Assembly (NCBI GenBank): GCA_013393415.1 | Contig: JABXHI010000033.1 | Coordinates: 62,001-126,000 of the forward strand | DNA: 64,000 nucleotides | Origin: Micrococcaceae bacterium | Lineage (GTDB): Bacteria > Actinomycetota > Actinomycetes > Actinomycetales > Micrococcaceae | Direction of reading: 5' to 3' | Shown here: piece by piece, positions 42,032-51,226 of the stretch | How positions within the stretch are numbered: the first letter of the stretch is position 1 | Layout: each line of letters starts with the position of its first letter | Made by a program: the position numbers and the translations under genes | Notes under the pieces: generated by a model | Told to the model about the DNA's origin: nothing | Database searches by the model: none | Seen by the model: the letters and a program-made list of their open reading frames with translations, nothing else

Positions 42032-43009
42032 TTAACGAAGACCCACCGGCTCAGGGTCGAGCGCTTCCCGGCCGGCCTCCCAGCGGAAGAAGCTGGCCAG
42101 CAGTGCAAAGATCAGTGATGCCGAACCGGCGATGAGCAGTGCCCCGAAAATGAACCAGCGTGGTGATGGTCCAAAGCCTTCCAGGGTGGTGGGGAGCCCG
42201 TCGAAGCCACCGGAGAGGATAAAGACGGCAATGGCTCCGCCCAGTGCGACAATGCCCAGCAACCACAGCGTGATTTCTGCCATGCCGGCGTGTTGAGCTC
42301 GTGAGTGCGGGGAAACCACGTTCCAATCCGAGGAAAGGCGATAGATGATGAACCCGCCGATCAGCGTCCACATGGCGACCACGAGGTAGGCGGCCACAAT
42401 ATCCGAGGGGCGATGCCAGCCGTCTAAAAAGGTTGCCACGCCCACCGTGGCTGAAAAAATCACGCCGATGAGCGCTACCGACGAACGCCAGCGCGGGGCG
42501 ACCAGCAAAAAGACTGCCGCAAACGCTGCGGTGGCGAAGGTGGCATGACCTGATGGCAACGAATTGCCGGTGTAATAGGGTACGCCGTTTGCTAGCTCTG
42601 GACGCTCGAGGATGACCTTGAGGACCTGGGTGGTGAAATTTGCCGCAGCAAACGTGAGCGCGACAATCAGTGACGCGGCCCAGCGGCGTCGCCACAGCGT
42701 CAAGACGAGGAAACCGACGGCGGCAATACTGGCAACCACGATGGGCAGGTCGGCCAGTAAACTCACGGACGCTTCATGCAGCGTTTCCAGCCGCACTGTG
42801 GCCGAATCGAGTCCGGCCTGATCCAACACCTGACCGCGCGACGCGAGGACAAAAAATCTGTGAGTTGCCCAAATACCGGCGGCCATCGCGATGACGAAGA
42901 GCAGCCACGCCCAGATCCGTGATCCGGGCGCACGAATGACCCGACGCGCACGCCGGGTCGCCGGAAGGTTATCCTCTGGTAAGTGGTGAGCAGGAACGGG
43001 GTGCATCAT
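42032..43009 (-). CDS. PAP2-family membrane phosphatase
   Basis: A 325-aa protein with about eight helices. The three phosphatase motifs are KVILERPEL (K-x-x-x-x-RP-like), LPSGHAT, and ATFLDGWHRPSD with the His-Asp pair. Enzymes of this type remove phosphate from lipid carriers such as undecaprenyl diphosphate or phosphatidic acid at the outer membrane face. A basic N-terminal stretch of about 30 residues precedes the first helix. It is divergent from menC with only 19 nt between starts; TAGTCT ends 8 nt before its ATG. Confidence 0.88.
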   Translation of the reverse strand: MMHPVPAHHLPEDNLPATRRARRVIRAPGSRIWAWLLFVIAMAAGIWATHRFFVLASRGQVLDQAGLDSATVRLETLHEASVSLLADLPIVVASIAAVGFLVLTLWRRRWAASLIVALTFAAANFTTQVLKVILERPELANGVPYYTGNSLPSGHATFATAAFAAVFLLVAPRWRSSVALIGVIFSATVGVATFLDGWHRPSDIVAAYLVVAMWTLIGGFIIYRLSSDWNVVSPHSRAQHAGMAEITLWLLGIVALGGAIAVFILSGGFDGLPTTLEGFGPSPRWFIFGALLIAGSASLIFALLASFFRWEAGREALDPEPVGLR

Positions 43010-43016
43010 TGGGGCC

Positions 43017-43023
43017 TAGACTA
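43017..43023. promoter_or_regulatory. Shared bidirectional -10 heptamer TAGACTA
   Basis: On + TAGACT ends 6 nt before the menC ATG (43029). On - TAGTCT ends 8 nt before the PAP2 ATG (43009). The arrangement matches 32489-32495 at menB, again with no Shine-Dalgarno on either side. Confidence 0.55.
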
Positions 43024-43028
43024 ACTCC

Positions 43029-44039
43029 ATGGTCGCTAACTCACATATCTTACCGCTAGAGACTGATATTGCCCTGGGTGACCTTGCCGCACACGCGGTC
43101 GCTGTGGGCTTGCCGATGAACACCCCGTTCCGCAACACGACACTGCGTGAGGTCATGCTGCTCAAGGGCCCCGCCGGTTGGGCAGAGTTCTCCCCGTTTC
43201 CTGAATATGGCCCCGATGAAGCTGCCCGCTGGCTCTCGGCAACGATCGAGGCAGGTTGGTACGGCTGGCCTGAACAGGTTCGCGAGGTCGTCCCCGTCAA
43301 TGCGACGGTCCCAGCGGTAGCGCCAAACCAGGTCGAGACTGTCCTCGCACGGTTCGGACCTGTGAGTGCGGTCAAAGTCAAGGTCGCCGAGGACGATGTG
43401 GCCACCGATATCGCCCGCGTGACCCGTGTTCGTCGGCTCCTGCCCCACGCCGATATCCGGATCGATGCCAATGCGAAATACACACATGATGAAGCCTTCG
43501 ACGTGATTACCGCACTGCCGTTTCTCGAATATGCAGAACAGCCGGTACCCGGCATCGAGCCACTGGCCCAGCTTCGCGCGGCCTTACGCGATGCCGGTAG
43601 CGAGGTGCTGATCGCCGCTGATGAAGCGGTGCGCAAAGAAACCGATCCGCTGGCCGTCGCGCAAGCTCAGGCGGCAGATCTCATCGTCGTCAAGGTCCAA
43701 CCGCTAGGTGGGGTTCGTCGTGCACTATCGGTCGTCAAGCAAGCCGGCTTAGATGCCGTGGTCTCTTCCGCCCTGGACTCTTCGGTGGGTATTGCCGGTG
43801 GTGTTGCACTGGCTGCGGCATTGCCCCGTCTGAACCACGCATGCGGGTTGGCCACCGCAGCACTGTTTTCTGCTGAACCTGCGACTCCGGCCATTGCCAA
43901 CAACGGATACCTCACCCCGGGACCCGCCCCGGCACCGGATCCGCAGCTCATCGAGCAACTGAAACTGCCCCGTGATCGTCAACTGTGGTGGCAACAGCGT
44001 CTGGCAGAAACGCACAGTCAACTCACAGAGAAAGCGTAG
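43029..44039 (+). CDS. menC: o-Succinylbenzoate synthase
   Basis: A 336-aa enolase-superfamily enzyme that dehydrates SHCHC to o-succinylbenzoate. The catalytic Lys is in AVKVKVAE; metal ligands lie in IRIDANAKYT and EYAEQPV and in IAADEAVRK. The second Lys is in LIVVKVQPLGG. ATG lies 6 nt after TAGACT, so the transcript is probably leaderless. menD starts 2 nt after its stop. Confidence 0.92.
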   Translation: MVANSHILPLETDIALGDLAAHAVAVGLPMNTPFRNTTLREVMLLKGPAGWAEFSPFPEYGPDEAARWLSATIEAGWYGWPEQVREVVPVNATVPAVAPNQVETVLARFGPVSAVKVKVAEDDVATDIARVTRVRRLLPHADIRIDANAKYTHDEAFDVITALPFLEYAEQPVPGIEPLAQLRAALRDAGSEVLIAADEAVRKETDPLAVAQAQAADLIVVKVQPLGGVRRALSVVKQAGLDAVVSSALDSSVGIAGGVALAAALPRLNHACGLATAALFSAEPATPAIANNGYLTPGPAPAPDPQLIEQLKLPRDRQLWWQQRLAETHSQLTEKA

Positions 44040-44040
44040 G

Positions 44041-45816
44041 ATGGGACCCATGGATTCCATGGAAACCGCACGAGCCATCGTCACCGCACTGCGCGACGCC
44101 GGCGTCCGCCACGTCGTCATTGGACCCGGCTCACGATCAGCGCCTCTCGTCTACGCTCTGGCCGAGGCCGCCGACGTCACCAGACTGCGTCTTCATGTTC
44201 GCATCGATGAGCGATCCGCAGCGTTCACCGCACTTGGCATCTCGCTGGCATCGGGCCGGCCAGCAGCCGTGGTGACCACATCGGGCACTGCCACCGGCAA
44301 CCTCATGCCGGCCATGATGGAAGCATCCCACGCTGACGTGCGCCTGGTAGCCGTTACCGCCGACCGCCCGTCAGAAGTGCAATTCACCGGTGCTAACCAA
44401 ACCACCGATCAGCGAGAAATGTTTGGTGTCCATGCCCGATCGGCGATCACCGTCACCGGTGATATCGCAGACTATGCCAAAACCCATGCTTCGGTCATGG
44501 GCGCGCTCGCAGTCGGGGCAGGCACTGACACCTCACCAACCGGGCCGGTGCACATTAATGCTCGCTTCCGAGAGCCGCTCATCCCACAACCTGACGCACT
44601 TGAGGTGGTGCCAGATGCTGAAACCGGTGTGTTACCGGTCATCGAACCCTCGCAAGGCCAACCGCGATTCACCACGGATAAACGCTGGCACGACCGCGGA
44701 CGCTCCTTCCAAGAAGAACTCGTGGAAGCCACCGATTTGCGCGAACGCCACACGGTGGTCGTCGCCGGACACGGTGCCGGCCCCGCAGCCCACGACTTCG
44801 CGCTCGCACTGGGACTGCCACTGTTTGCTGAGCCGTCGTCGAATGCACGGTTTTCCCGCAACGCGATTGCCGCCTACCCGTATCTCCTAGGCCCTGACGG
44901 AGGGCTCGGCGAATCCGCGCACCGGCTGGGCAAACACATCCGTCGCATCGTGCTGTTCGGCCGCCCCACACTGTCCCGGCAACTCCAGGCATTGTTGAAA
45001 CGCGACGATGTGAAATCCGCGATGTATTATCCGGAACCGGTCGGTTGGTTTTCGCCGGGGGCACGCAAAGAACAACTCATCGCAGATCTGCAAGAGCTCG
45101 CCGAATTTGCCGGTAGTGGCCCACCCGGATGGTTGGGATCCTGGCAGTCTGCCGCCCAACGGGCCCAGCGTGCGCTCGAGCAAACACTGACCCAACGTCA
45201 AGAAACCACCGGCAAGCCAGGCGCCATGCGGACGGCGCAACTGGTCTCATCAACCGCGTTGGGACAGCTCGTGCTGGGCTCATCATCCGTGATTCGCGAT
45301 GTCGATTTGGCCTGGCGGCCACCCGCAGAACCCACCTCGACGGTCTTTGCTCACCGTGGGCTGGCAGGTATCGACGGTACGGTCTCGACGGCCACCGGTA
45401 TCAGTTTGGCGACGGGGGAGCGGACCACGCTGATGGTGGGAGACCTGACCTTCCTCTATGACACCAATGGATTACTGCTCGGGCCCATGGAACAGGAACC
45501 CCACCTTGACATCGTGGTGATCAATGACTCCGGGGGTGCGATCTTCCACGGACTGGAACACGGCGAAGTTGCCGAGCGGCCCGGCATGTCATCGGTGGTG
45601 GAACGGTTCTTCGGCACGCCACACACCGTCGATATCGGTGCGCTGTGTGCGGCCCACGGCATCAAACATGAACGTCTCACGTCAGAGCAACAACTCATTC
45701 ACGTGCTGGGTGATCCCGCGGAAGGACGCCGAGTGCTAGAAGTTGTCTCGGACAGGAGTCGACGCCCCGACGTACATGCCGCCGTCCAGGCTGCCGTTCG
45801 TGCCACGTTTGTCTAG
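44041..45816 (+). CDS. menD: SEPHCHC synthase (menaquinone MenD)
   Basis: A 591-aa thiamine-diphosphate enzyme that joins isochorismate and 2-oxoglutarate. The N-terminal domain opens ARAIVTALRDAGVRHVVIGPGSRSAPL and contains HVRIDERSAAFTALG with the catalytic-type Glu. The TPP-binding part has GDLTFLYDTNGLL and IVVINDSGGAIFHGLE. The ATG at 44041 lies one base after the menC stop codon; ATG 44050 is also possible. It forms an operon with menC. Confidence 0.93.
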   Translation: MGPMDSMETARAIVTALRDAGVRHVVIGPGSRSAPLVYALAEAADVTRLRLHVRIDERSAAFTALGISLASGRPAAVVTTSGTATGNLMPAMMEASHADVRLVAVTADRPSEVQFTGANQTTDQREMFGVHARSAITVTGDIADYAKTHASVMGALAVGAGTDTSPTGPVHINARFREPLIPQPDALEVVPDAETGVLPVIEPSQGQPRFTTDKRWHDRGRSFQEELVEATDLRERHTVVVAGHGAGPAAHDFALALGLPLFAEPSSNARFSRNAIAAYPYLLGPDGGLGESAHRLGKHIRRIVLFGRPTLSRQLQALLKRDDVKSAMYYPEPVGWFSPGARKEQLIADLQELAEFAGSGPPGWLGSWQSAAQRAQRALEQTLTQRQETTGKPGAMRTAQLVSSTALGQLVLGSSSVIRDVDLAWRPPAEPTSTVFAHRGLAGIDGTVSTATGISLATGERTTLMVGDLTFLYDTNGLLLGPMEQEPHLDIVVINDSGGAIFHGLEHGEVAERPGMSSVVERFFGTPHTVDIGALCAAHGIKHERLTSEQQLIHVLGDPAEGRRVLEVVSDRSRRPDVHAAVQAAVRATFV

Positions 45817-45861
45817 CGAATCTGCACAGCCACCCATATTCGCCCGAATCAGGAGGCCATA

Positions 45862-46731
45862 GTGCCATCATTACAGCATAGTGAGCACGCTCAAGACGCC
45901 TCGTCCTTGCCCCAGAGTGTACTGCTCGTAGGCTGCGGAAAAGTTGGTACACGCTTGGGTCAGCAGTTGGTTCAAACTGGCGCCGATGTTTTCGCCCTGC
46001 GTCGCGACACCGACTCGTTGCCTTCAACATTCACCACGCTTGCCATAGACCTGTTGGAACCGATTCAACAAACACTGCCGTATGTGGATGCCATGGTCAT
46101 CACGCTGACTCCCGGTATGCAAGATGCTGCGGGAAACAGTGGCTATCTCACGGCGCTACAGCATGTCGCCCAAGCGCTTTCGTCGATTCTACCCCGGGTC
46201 GTATTCGTCTCGTCGACACGCGTATTTGAGGGATATGCGGTGGATCATATTGTCACGGAAGATGATCCTCCGGCGCCAGGTAGCCAGCGAGGTGAAACGC
46301 TGGTCGAAGGTGAACAGCTCGCTACAGAACTGTTTGATGCCCATATCGTTCGTCCAGCTGGCATATACGGCCCGGGTAGACAGATACTGTTACGCAAAGT
46401 ACAGCAGCATGAGCCGGTGCAATACGCTCGGCGTACCAACCGTATTCATGAGACAGACTTGGTCAACGCACTGCACTACATGCTCACCGCGGATACTCCG
46501 CCTACCGTGCTGCATGCCGTGGATCAAGCCCCAGCAACTTTGCTGGGTGATATTGTGACGCATTTAGCTGATCGGCTCGGGGTCGAACCGCCACCCGCGA
46601 TTGAACCAGCTGAGACGAGTGGAAAAACCCTGAGCGGAGCATTGCTGACCAATCTGTTGGGCACACTGGAGTACCCGACATTTGTCGAAGGATACGACCA
46701 GATGCTGGAGCGCGTGACACATCTGGAGTAA
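45862..46731 (+). CDS. NAD-dependent epimerase/dehydratase-like protein
   Basis: A 289-aa extended short-chain dehydrogenase-like protein (YeeZ type). The dinucleotide motif is VLLVGCGKVGTRLGQQLV (19-36). The active-site region has VVFVSSTRVFEGYAVDHI in place of the usual Tyr-x-x-x-Lys, so catalysis is uncertain; VRPAGIYGPGR is the conserved sugar-nucleotide-side segment. An AGGAGG site lies 5 nt before the GTG start. It follows menD by 45 nt but has no evident link to menaquinone. Confidence 0.82.
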   Translation: MPSLQHSEHAQDASSLPQSVLLVGCGKVGTRLGQQLVQTGADVFALRRDTDSLPSTFTTLAIDLLEPIQQTLPYVDAMVITLTPGMQDAAGNSGYLTALQHVAQALSSILPRVVFVSSTRVFEGYAVDHIVTEDDPPAPGSQRGETLVEGEQLATELFDAHIVRPAGIYGPGRQILLRKVQQHEPVQYARRTNRIHETDLVNALHYMLTADTPPTVLHAVDQAPATLLGDIVTHLADRLGVEPPPAIEPAETSGKTLSGALLTNLLGTLEYPTFVEGYDQMLERVTHLE

Positions 46732-46784
46732 CTTTTCAGCCGCGCCATATACACTAGACCGAGTCCTGGCCACTTACTTGAGAT

Positions 46785-47753
46785 ATGGTGTTCATGCGTC
46801 GCGTTTCCAGCGTCATGGCAAGTGTTTTGACCGCTGCGTTATTCTTGGCAGGTTGTACATCTGACCCATCCGCGCAGTCCCCTGACCAGCAGCCTACGAA
46901 TTCGGCAAACAGTCCGACCAACAGTCCATCGCCATCGCCGACGCCCACCGAGGAACCACCAGAACTCGTTGGTGGCGGGACCGAACTGTTTCCAGACAAA
47001 CGCTTTGTGGCGCTCTACGGTCACCCGAATCAACCTGCGTTTGGAGCCCTCGGGGAACAGGGTCCAGAAGAATCGGCGGAACGAGCGATTGAGCTTGCTG
47101 AAATGTATGAGGCGCACAGTGAAGAAGAAGTGCACCCAGCTTTCGAAATTATCGTGACCGTGGCTTCCGAGAGCGCAGGGGCCGACGGCAACTATTCGTC
47201 TGTGACTGCACCGGAAGATATTGAGCCGTTCATTGACGTTGCTGAAGAACACGATGTGTATGTGGTGCTAGATTTGCAGCCCGGTCATGCCGATTTTCTC
47301 AGCCAAGCGAAAATCTATGAAGACCTACTGAAGCGCCCGAATGTTGGCCTTGCCCTGGATCCTGAATGGCGGTTGGCCGAAGGCCAAGTACATATGCAGC
47401 AGATCGGGTCGGTCAGTGCGGCCGAGATTAACGAGACCACCGAGTGGTTAGCGGAACTCACCGCAGAGAACGATCTGCCACAAAAAATGGTGATCCTGCA
47501 TCAGTTCAGACACTCGATGATTCGTGACCGCGAACAGGTCAATACGGACCATGATGAACTTGCCGTGGTGCTCCATGCTGACGGTCACGGCACCCCAGAG
47601 GATAAATTGGAAACCTGGGAGTCATTGCAGGATGGTTTACCCGAGGATATGCATATGGCGTGGAAGAATTTCTTCCGCCAAGATGAGCCGATGTTCTCAC
47701 CGAAACAGACCTTTGAAGTTGAGCCAAAACCCTGGTTTGTGTCCTATCAGTAG
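46785..47753 (+). CDS. Secreted lipoprotein of unknown function
   Basis: A 322-aa protein with a lipoprotein signal: basic start, hydrophobic MASVLTAALFLAGC and lipid Cys at residue 24, then a Ser/Pro/Thr-rich spacer to about residue 60. The remaining 260 residues read like an alpha/beta barrel (RFVALYGHP, IIVTVAS, YVVLDLQPGHADFL, VGLALDPEWRL, KMVILHQF, LAVVLHADGHG), similar in rhythm to glycoside-hydrolase-like or amidase barrels; conserved Asp, Glu, His lie at strand ends. No family name can be given. ATG 46794 (MRRVSS) is an alternative start. Confidence 0.75.
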   Translation: MVFMRRVSSVMASVLTAALFLAGCTSDPSAQSPDQQPTNSANSPTNSPSPSPTPTEEPPELVGGGTELFPDKRFVALYGHPNQPAFGALGEQGPEESAERAIELAEMYEAHSEEEVHPAFEIIVTVASESAGADGNYSSVTAPEDIEPFIDVAEEHDVYVVLDLQPGHADFLSQAKIYEDLLKRPNVGLALDPEWRLAEGQVHMQQIGSVSAAEINETTEWLAELTAENDLPQKMVILHQFRHSMIRDREQVNTDHDELAVVLHADGHGTPEDKLETWESLQDGLPEDMHMAWKNFFRQDEPMFSPKQTFEVEPKPWFVSYQ

Positions 47754-47885
47754 GCTAACGCTCGCTCCTAGATGAGTTGAGCATGTTCGCCACGTCGACG
47801 CCCAGTCCATCTCTTTGGACGCGGGCGTCGACGGCTTTAAAACCCAGTTATATTCAGTGTCGATTACCTGCACTCGATTGTTGTG

Positions 47886-47913
47886 TTACTGTATTAACCA
47901 CCTAGTACAGTAA
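47886..47913. promoter_or_regulatory. Inverted repeat operator of the GntR/ABC operon
   Basis: TTACTGTA (47886-47893) and TACAGTAA (47906-47913) are exact inverted copies 12 nt apart, ending 17 nt before the regulator ATG. A further half-copy TACAG follows at 47914-47918. The position fits autorepression by the YtrA-type GntR protein. Confidence 0.6.
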
Positions 47914-47930
47914 TACAGTCGAGGGGTGAA

Positions 47931-48293
47931 ATGAATTTTGATTCTGCACAGCCAATCTGGCGGCAGCTTGTCGTGGATTTCACACGCCGCATCATTATTG
48001 GTGAATGGGAGCCCGGAATGAAAATCCCATCCACGCGAGAGCTGGCTCTTGAATACCAGGTCAATCCAAATACGGTACAGCGAGCTCTTGCTGAGCTCGA
48101 CCGCACCGGAACCATACAGAGCGAGCGCACATCGGGACGTTTTGTATCCGAAGATGGCGAATCGCTTGAAGCGCTGCGTGGTGAGTCAGCCCAGGAAATT
48201 ATCGACGACGCCATCACCCGACTCAACAGTATCCGGTTCCAGCGAGACGACGCCGTCAAGCTACTGAACCAGCGTTGGAGGACACATGATTAA
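47931..48293 (+). CDS. GntR-family regulator, YtrA subfamily
   Basis: A 120-aa short GntR protein. The N-terminal winged helix (about 10-75) reads PIWRQLVVDFTRRIIIGEW, MKIPSTRELALEYQVNPNTVQRAL and the wing TIQSERTSGRFV. The C-terminal 45 residues are the small helical dimerisation segment of the YtrA group, which usually represses its own ABC transporter operon in response to envelope stress. GAGGGG precedes ATG. It overlaps the ATPase gene by 8 nt. Confidence 0.9.
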   Translation: MNFDSAQPIWRQLVVDFTRRIIIGEWEPGMKIPSTRELALEYQVNPNTVQRALAELDRTGTIQSERTSGRFVSEDGESLEALRGESAQEIIDDAITRLNSIRFQRDDAVKLLNQRWRTHD

Positions 48294-48975
48294 TATTCAA
48301 CATCTGACGAAACGTTTTGGTCATATCACGGCTCTGGATGATGTCTCATTGCAGCTTGAAGGCAACCGCATCGTTGGCCTGCTCGGTGAAAACGGGTGTG
48401 GTAAAACGACGCTTATGAACATCCTGACAGGCATGAATCAGCCAAGCGATGGGTCTGTAGAGATCGCGGGTCATGCACCGGGAGAATATACCAAGAGCAT
48501 CGTGAGCTACTTGCCGGATACTTCGAACTTGCCACCCCGGGCACACGTGAAGTATTTGATCCAGTACTTTGACGATTTCTTCACAGATTTTAAACCTGAG
48601 ACCTGTCGAAATCTTCTGAAGCAATTCGGACTTTCCGTCGATGCTCGTCTCAATGAAATGAGTAAGGGACAACGCGAAAAAGTGCATGTCGCGCTCACGA
48701 TGTCACGAGAAGCATCGGTATATCTACTCGATGAACCTATCAGCGGTGTGGATCCAGCGGCTCGTGACCACACCTTGAAAGCTATTTTGTCTGCGGTACG
48801 GCCCGACGCAGTGATGATCATCGCAACCCATCTCGTCGCGGACATCGAATTCATCCTCGACGATGCGATCTTCATGCGCCACGGCAAAGTGCTCCGCACC
48901 GGAGCTGTTGAGGGCCTGCGAGCAGAGAGCCACCAGTCGCTCAACGAGTACTTCAAGGAGGTATACGCATCATGA
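48286..48975 (+). CDS. ABC transporter ATP-binding protein
   Basis: A 229-aa ATPase. Walker A is GLLGENGCGKTTLMN (near 33-47); the signature is LNEMSKGQREKVHVAL (a variant of LSGGQ, with SKGQR); Walker B is VYLLDEPISGVDP; the switch His is in IIATHLV. The SKGQ form is typical of small two-gene exporters linked to YtrA regulators. It likely drives the membrane protein encoded next, with which it overlaps by 4 nt. Confidence 0.92.
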   Translation: MINIQHLTKRFGHITALDDVSLQLEGNRIVGLLGENGCGKTTLMNILTGMNQPSDGSVEIAGHAPGEYTKSIVSYLPDTSNLPPRAHVKYLIQYFDDFFTDFKPETCRNLLKQFGLSVDARLNEMSKGQREKVHVALTMSREASVYLLDEPISGVDPAARDHTLKAILSAVRPDAVMIIATHLVADIEFILDDAIFMRHGKVLRTGAVEGLRAESHQSLNEYFKEVYAS

Positions 48976-49757
48976 CCGCCACAATTCTGCGACACGAATT
49001 TACCCGTACCATTCGACCGATACTGGTCATCCTTGGACTGGCAGTGTTAGTGATGCTGCTTGGCGATCTCCTAGGCTTATTCTTTGGAATTCTTGGAGTG
49101 GTGTTCGCTGGGCTGGTGGTGACTCTGATGCTTCCGGTCACCCAATTCTTTCTTGCCATCGATTTTTATCGCAGTAGTTACGGGCAAGGTGCCAGACTCA
49201 CGCACTCACTGCCCGTCACGGGCTGGCGATTGTTCTGGACGAAGACGCTATATGCTCTGTTGATGTCGGCTCTCGTCGGACTATTGTCGTTGTTGCTGCT
49301 CTTCGCGCACATCATTTTTGGGCTGAACCTTGTAGGCGTAGACTTGGCAGACGCCTATGCAGACGTTCAGCTCTTCTTCTATTACGTACCGGGCGCGTGG
49401 CCAGCCATCATCTTGGGAATGGCTATGGCGCTGTTTGTGCCTATTTTCTCGATGTTTCCCAGCGTGGTCATCGGCAGTGGCGGTTGGGCCCGCCGGTTGG
49501 GTTTCGGCGGCCCGGTGATTGTATTCGTGGCCTACTACCTGACCACACAGGTATTGGGCGCGGCCTCATTCTTTATCCCGCCGGTCTATGACTTCGTCAC
49601 AGCAGACGTGCAGATGGTCAGTTTGTGGCACAACGTCACTAATAATGTTGACGAGCCCGTTATGCCTCTGAGCGCGGTCGTGATTCAACTTATTGTCCTG
49701 GCGATCCTGACGGTCTGGGCCAGCAGAGATATGCACTCAAAAGTCGAATTGCGGTAG
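48972..49757 (+). CDS. ABC transporter membrane protein
   Basis: A 261-aa protein with about six helices (ILVILGLAVLVMLLGDLLG, GVVFAGLVVTLMLPV, YALLMSALVGLLSLLLL, WPAIILGMAMALFVPIF, PVIVFVAYYLTTQV, VVIQLIVLAILTVWAS). It is an ABC-2-like permease with no substrate clue; the DFYRSSYGQGARLTHSLPVTG segment after the second helix is typical of this group. Its ATG overlaps the ATPase stop, completing a regulator-ATPase-permease operon probably involved in envelope or peptide-antibiotic stress. Confidence 0.82.
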   Translation: MTATILRHEFTRTIRPILVILGLAVLVMLLGDLLGLFFGILGVVFAGLVVTLMLPVTQFFLAIDFYRSSYGQGARLTHSLPVTGWRLFWTKTLYALLMSALVGLLSLLLLFAHIIFGLNLVGVDLADAYADVQLFFYYVPGAWPAIILGMAMALFVPIFSMFPSVVIGSGGWARRLGFGGPVIVFVAYYLTTQVLGAASFFIPPVYDFVTADVQMVSLWHNVTNNVDEPVMPLSAVVIQLIVLAILTVWASRDMHSKVELR

Positions 49758-49768
49758 TGGGGTCGCGC

Positions 49769-51052
49769 TTAGGCGTTGATTCTCAGTGCTTTTTTCATCG
49801 GCCGCAGCTTGGCGTGAGTTTCGGCGAGTTCTTCTTCGGCGTCGGATCCGTCGACGATACCGCCGCCGGCGTAGAGGCGCACGTGGTGTTCATCCTCAAT
49901 GACGCTGCCGCGCAGGGCGATACCGAACTCACCTTGACCGCTGGAGTCGAACCAGCCAACGGCTCCAGCGTAGAGTCCGCGGTCCATGCCGTGGGCCACG
50001 GACTCTAGTTGCCAAATGGCTTCCAACGCAGACTCGCGAGGTGTGCCGCCGACGGCAGCGGTTGGATTGATCTCCGCCACCAGGTCCAAGATTGACGTCG
50101 AGGATGTCAGCTCAGCGGACACATCGGTCGCAAGGTGATAGACGTTTGGCAGTGTCAGGACAAACGGTGTGTTAGAGACCCGCATATCGGTGGCAAATGG
50201 TGCAAGTTTTTCGACTAATGAGTCAACGGCAGCCTGGTGTTCAAAAATCTGTTTCGGACTTTCGGACAGCTGCTCTGCAATGAGGTGGTCGTTGATTGCC
50301 ACATCGCGATCCACGGTGCCCGCAAGCACTCGAGCTTTCGCTGCATTGTTTTGACGCGCGATGAGTAATTCAGGCGTCGAACCAAGAAGCTGTCCGACTT
50401 TATAGGTCCAGGCAGTTGGATTATCGGATGCCAGTGCTCGCATTGTCGCAGGCAGGTGAAAACCCGTTGGTGCGTGTACAAGCTCATCGCGTGCTAGTAC
50501 GACTTTATGCAACGCATCGTTGGCGATCATGTCCACCGCGTCGTGAACTGCCTGGCGGAAATCATCTTGAGACATGTACGCCGAGAGAACATCAACCTCA
50601 CCTGGAGCAGTCCCGGGTGTCTCTGACTGAGTCGATACCTCATCTAAGAACGCGGTGAAGAGTTCCGCAGGTGCTGGCACTGCTTCGTCGATATCGTAGA
50701 TATAGTGCAACCAGCTGGAGTCATGTGAGACGTCAAGAACGAACTTTGGCACCGTGAGCACAGAAGCTTGGGAGGAGCGTGCATCAAAGGTGAAAGCCGC
50801 GAAACAGATGGGGGCGCTCGCCGCGAGCCCGTCAGGCAGACCCACTACCGCAGGAGCGGTCAGTTCTGTCCAGTGGTCGCGAGCGTGTGTGAAACGCTGC
50901 GCGCCGCTGGTGGTAAAGCAGTATCGTTCACCGAAGCCGAGTTTGCCGTGACGGTCGCGAGAAAACGCACTGGTGGCTTGGCTGATGAGTTCATCAGGAA
51001 GTTGTGCTCGTTGTGCGTTCGTCAGTCGAAAGGCTGCAGCGGTAAAAGACAT
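49769..51052 (-). CDS. menF: Isochorismate synthase
   Basis: A 427-aa chorismate-using enzyme. The catalytic domain has KVVLARDELVHA, ARVLAGTVDRDVAINDHLIAEQLSESPKQIFEH, and the conserved end AEINPTAAVGGTPRESALEAI and GLYAGAVGWFDSSGQGEFGIALRG. With menD, menC, menE, menB and menA here it supplies the first step of menaquinone synthesis; use for a salicylate-type siderophore is possible but no such genes are near. The start at ATG 51052 lacks a clear ribosome binding site; TTG 51061 is an alternative. Confidence 0.92.
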   Translation of the reverse strand: MSFTAAAFRLTNAQRAQLPDELISQATSAFSRDRHGKLGFGERYCFTTSGAQRFTHARDHWTELTAPAVVGLPDGLAASAPICFAAFTFDARSSQASVLTVPKFVLDVSHDSSWLHYIYDIDEAVPAPAELFTAFLDEVSTQSETPGTAPGEVDVLSAYMSQDDFRQAVHDAVDMIANDALHKVVLARDELVHAPTGFHLPATMRALASDNPTAWTYKVGQLLGSTPELLIARQNNAAKARVLAGTVDRDVAINDHLIAEQLSESPKQIFEHQAAVDSLVEKLAPFATDMRVSNTPFVLTLPNVYHLATDVSAELTSSTSILDLVAEINPTAAVGGTPRESALEAIWQLESVAHGMDRGLYAGAVGWFDSSGQGEFGIALRGSVIEDEHHVRLYAGGGIVDGSDAEEELAETHAKLRPMKKALRINA

Positions 51053-51213
51053 GATAGGCAATAATGTACCCGCTTTTTGCAGCCAGCCTGAACATCCGGC
51101 AGCGCCCGAGGGTAATCTCGAACTGCACCCATTCGGTGGCGGGTAAGTTAGTTAAGCATGCCAATGTACGTTCTCAAGTCTGTGATTCCAGCTGCCCAAA
51201 CGGGCCGCTAGTG

Positions 51214-51219
51214 TAGGGT
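51214..51219 (+). promoter_or_regulatory. -10 box TAGGGT, leaderless start
   Basis: TAGGGT, then TATACGG, then the GTG at 51227 of the polyprenyl synthase. Confidence 0.45.
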
Positions 51220-51226
51220 TATACGG

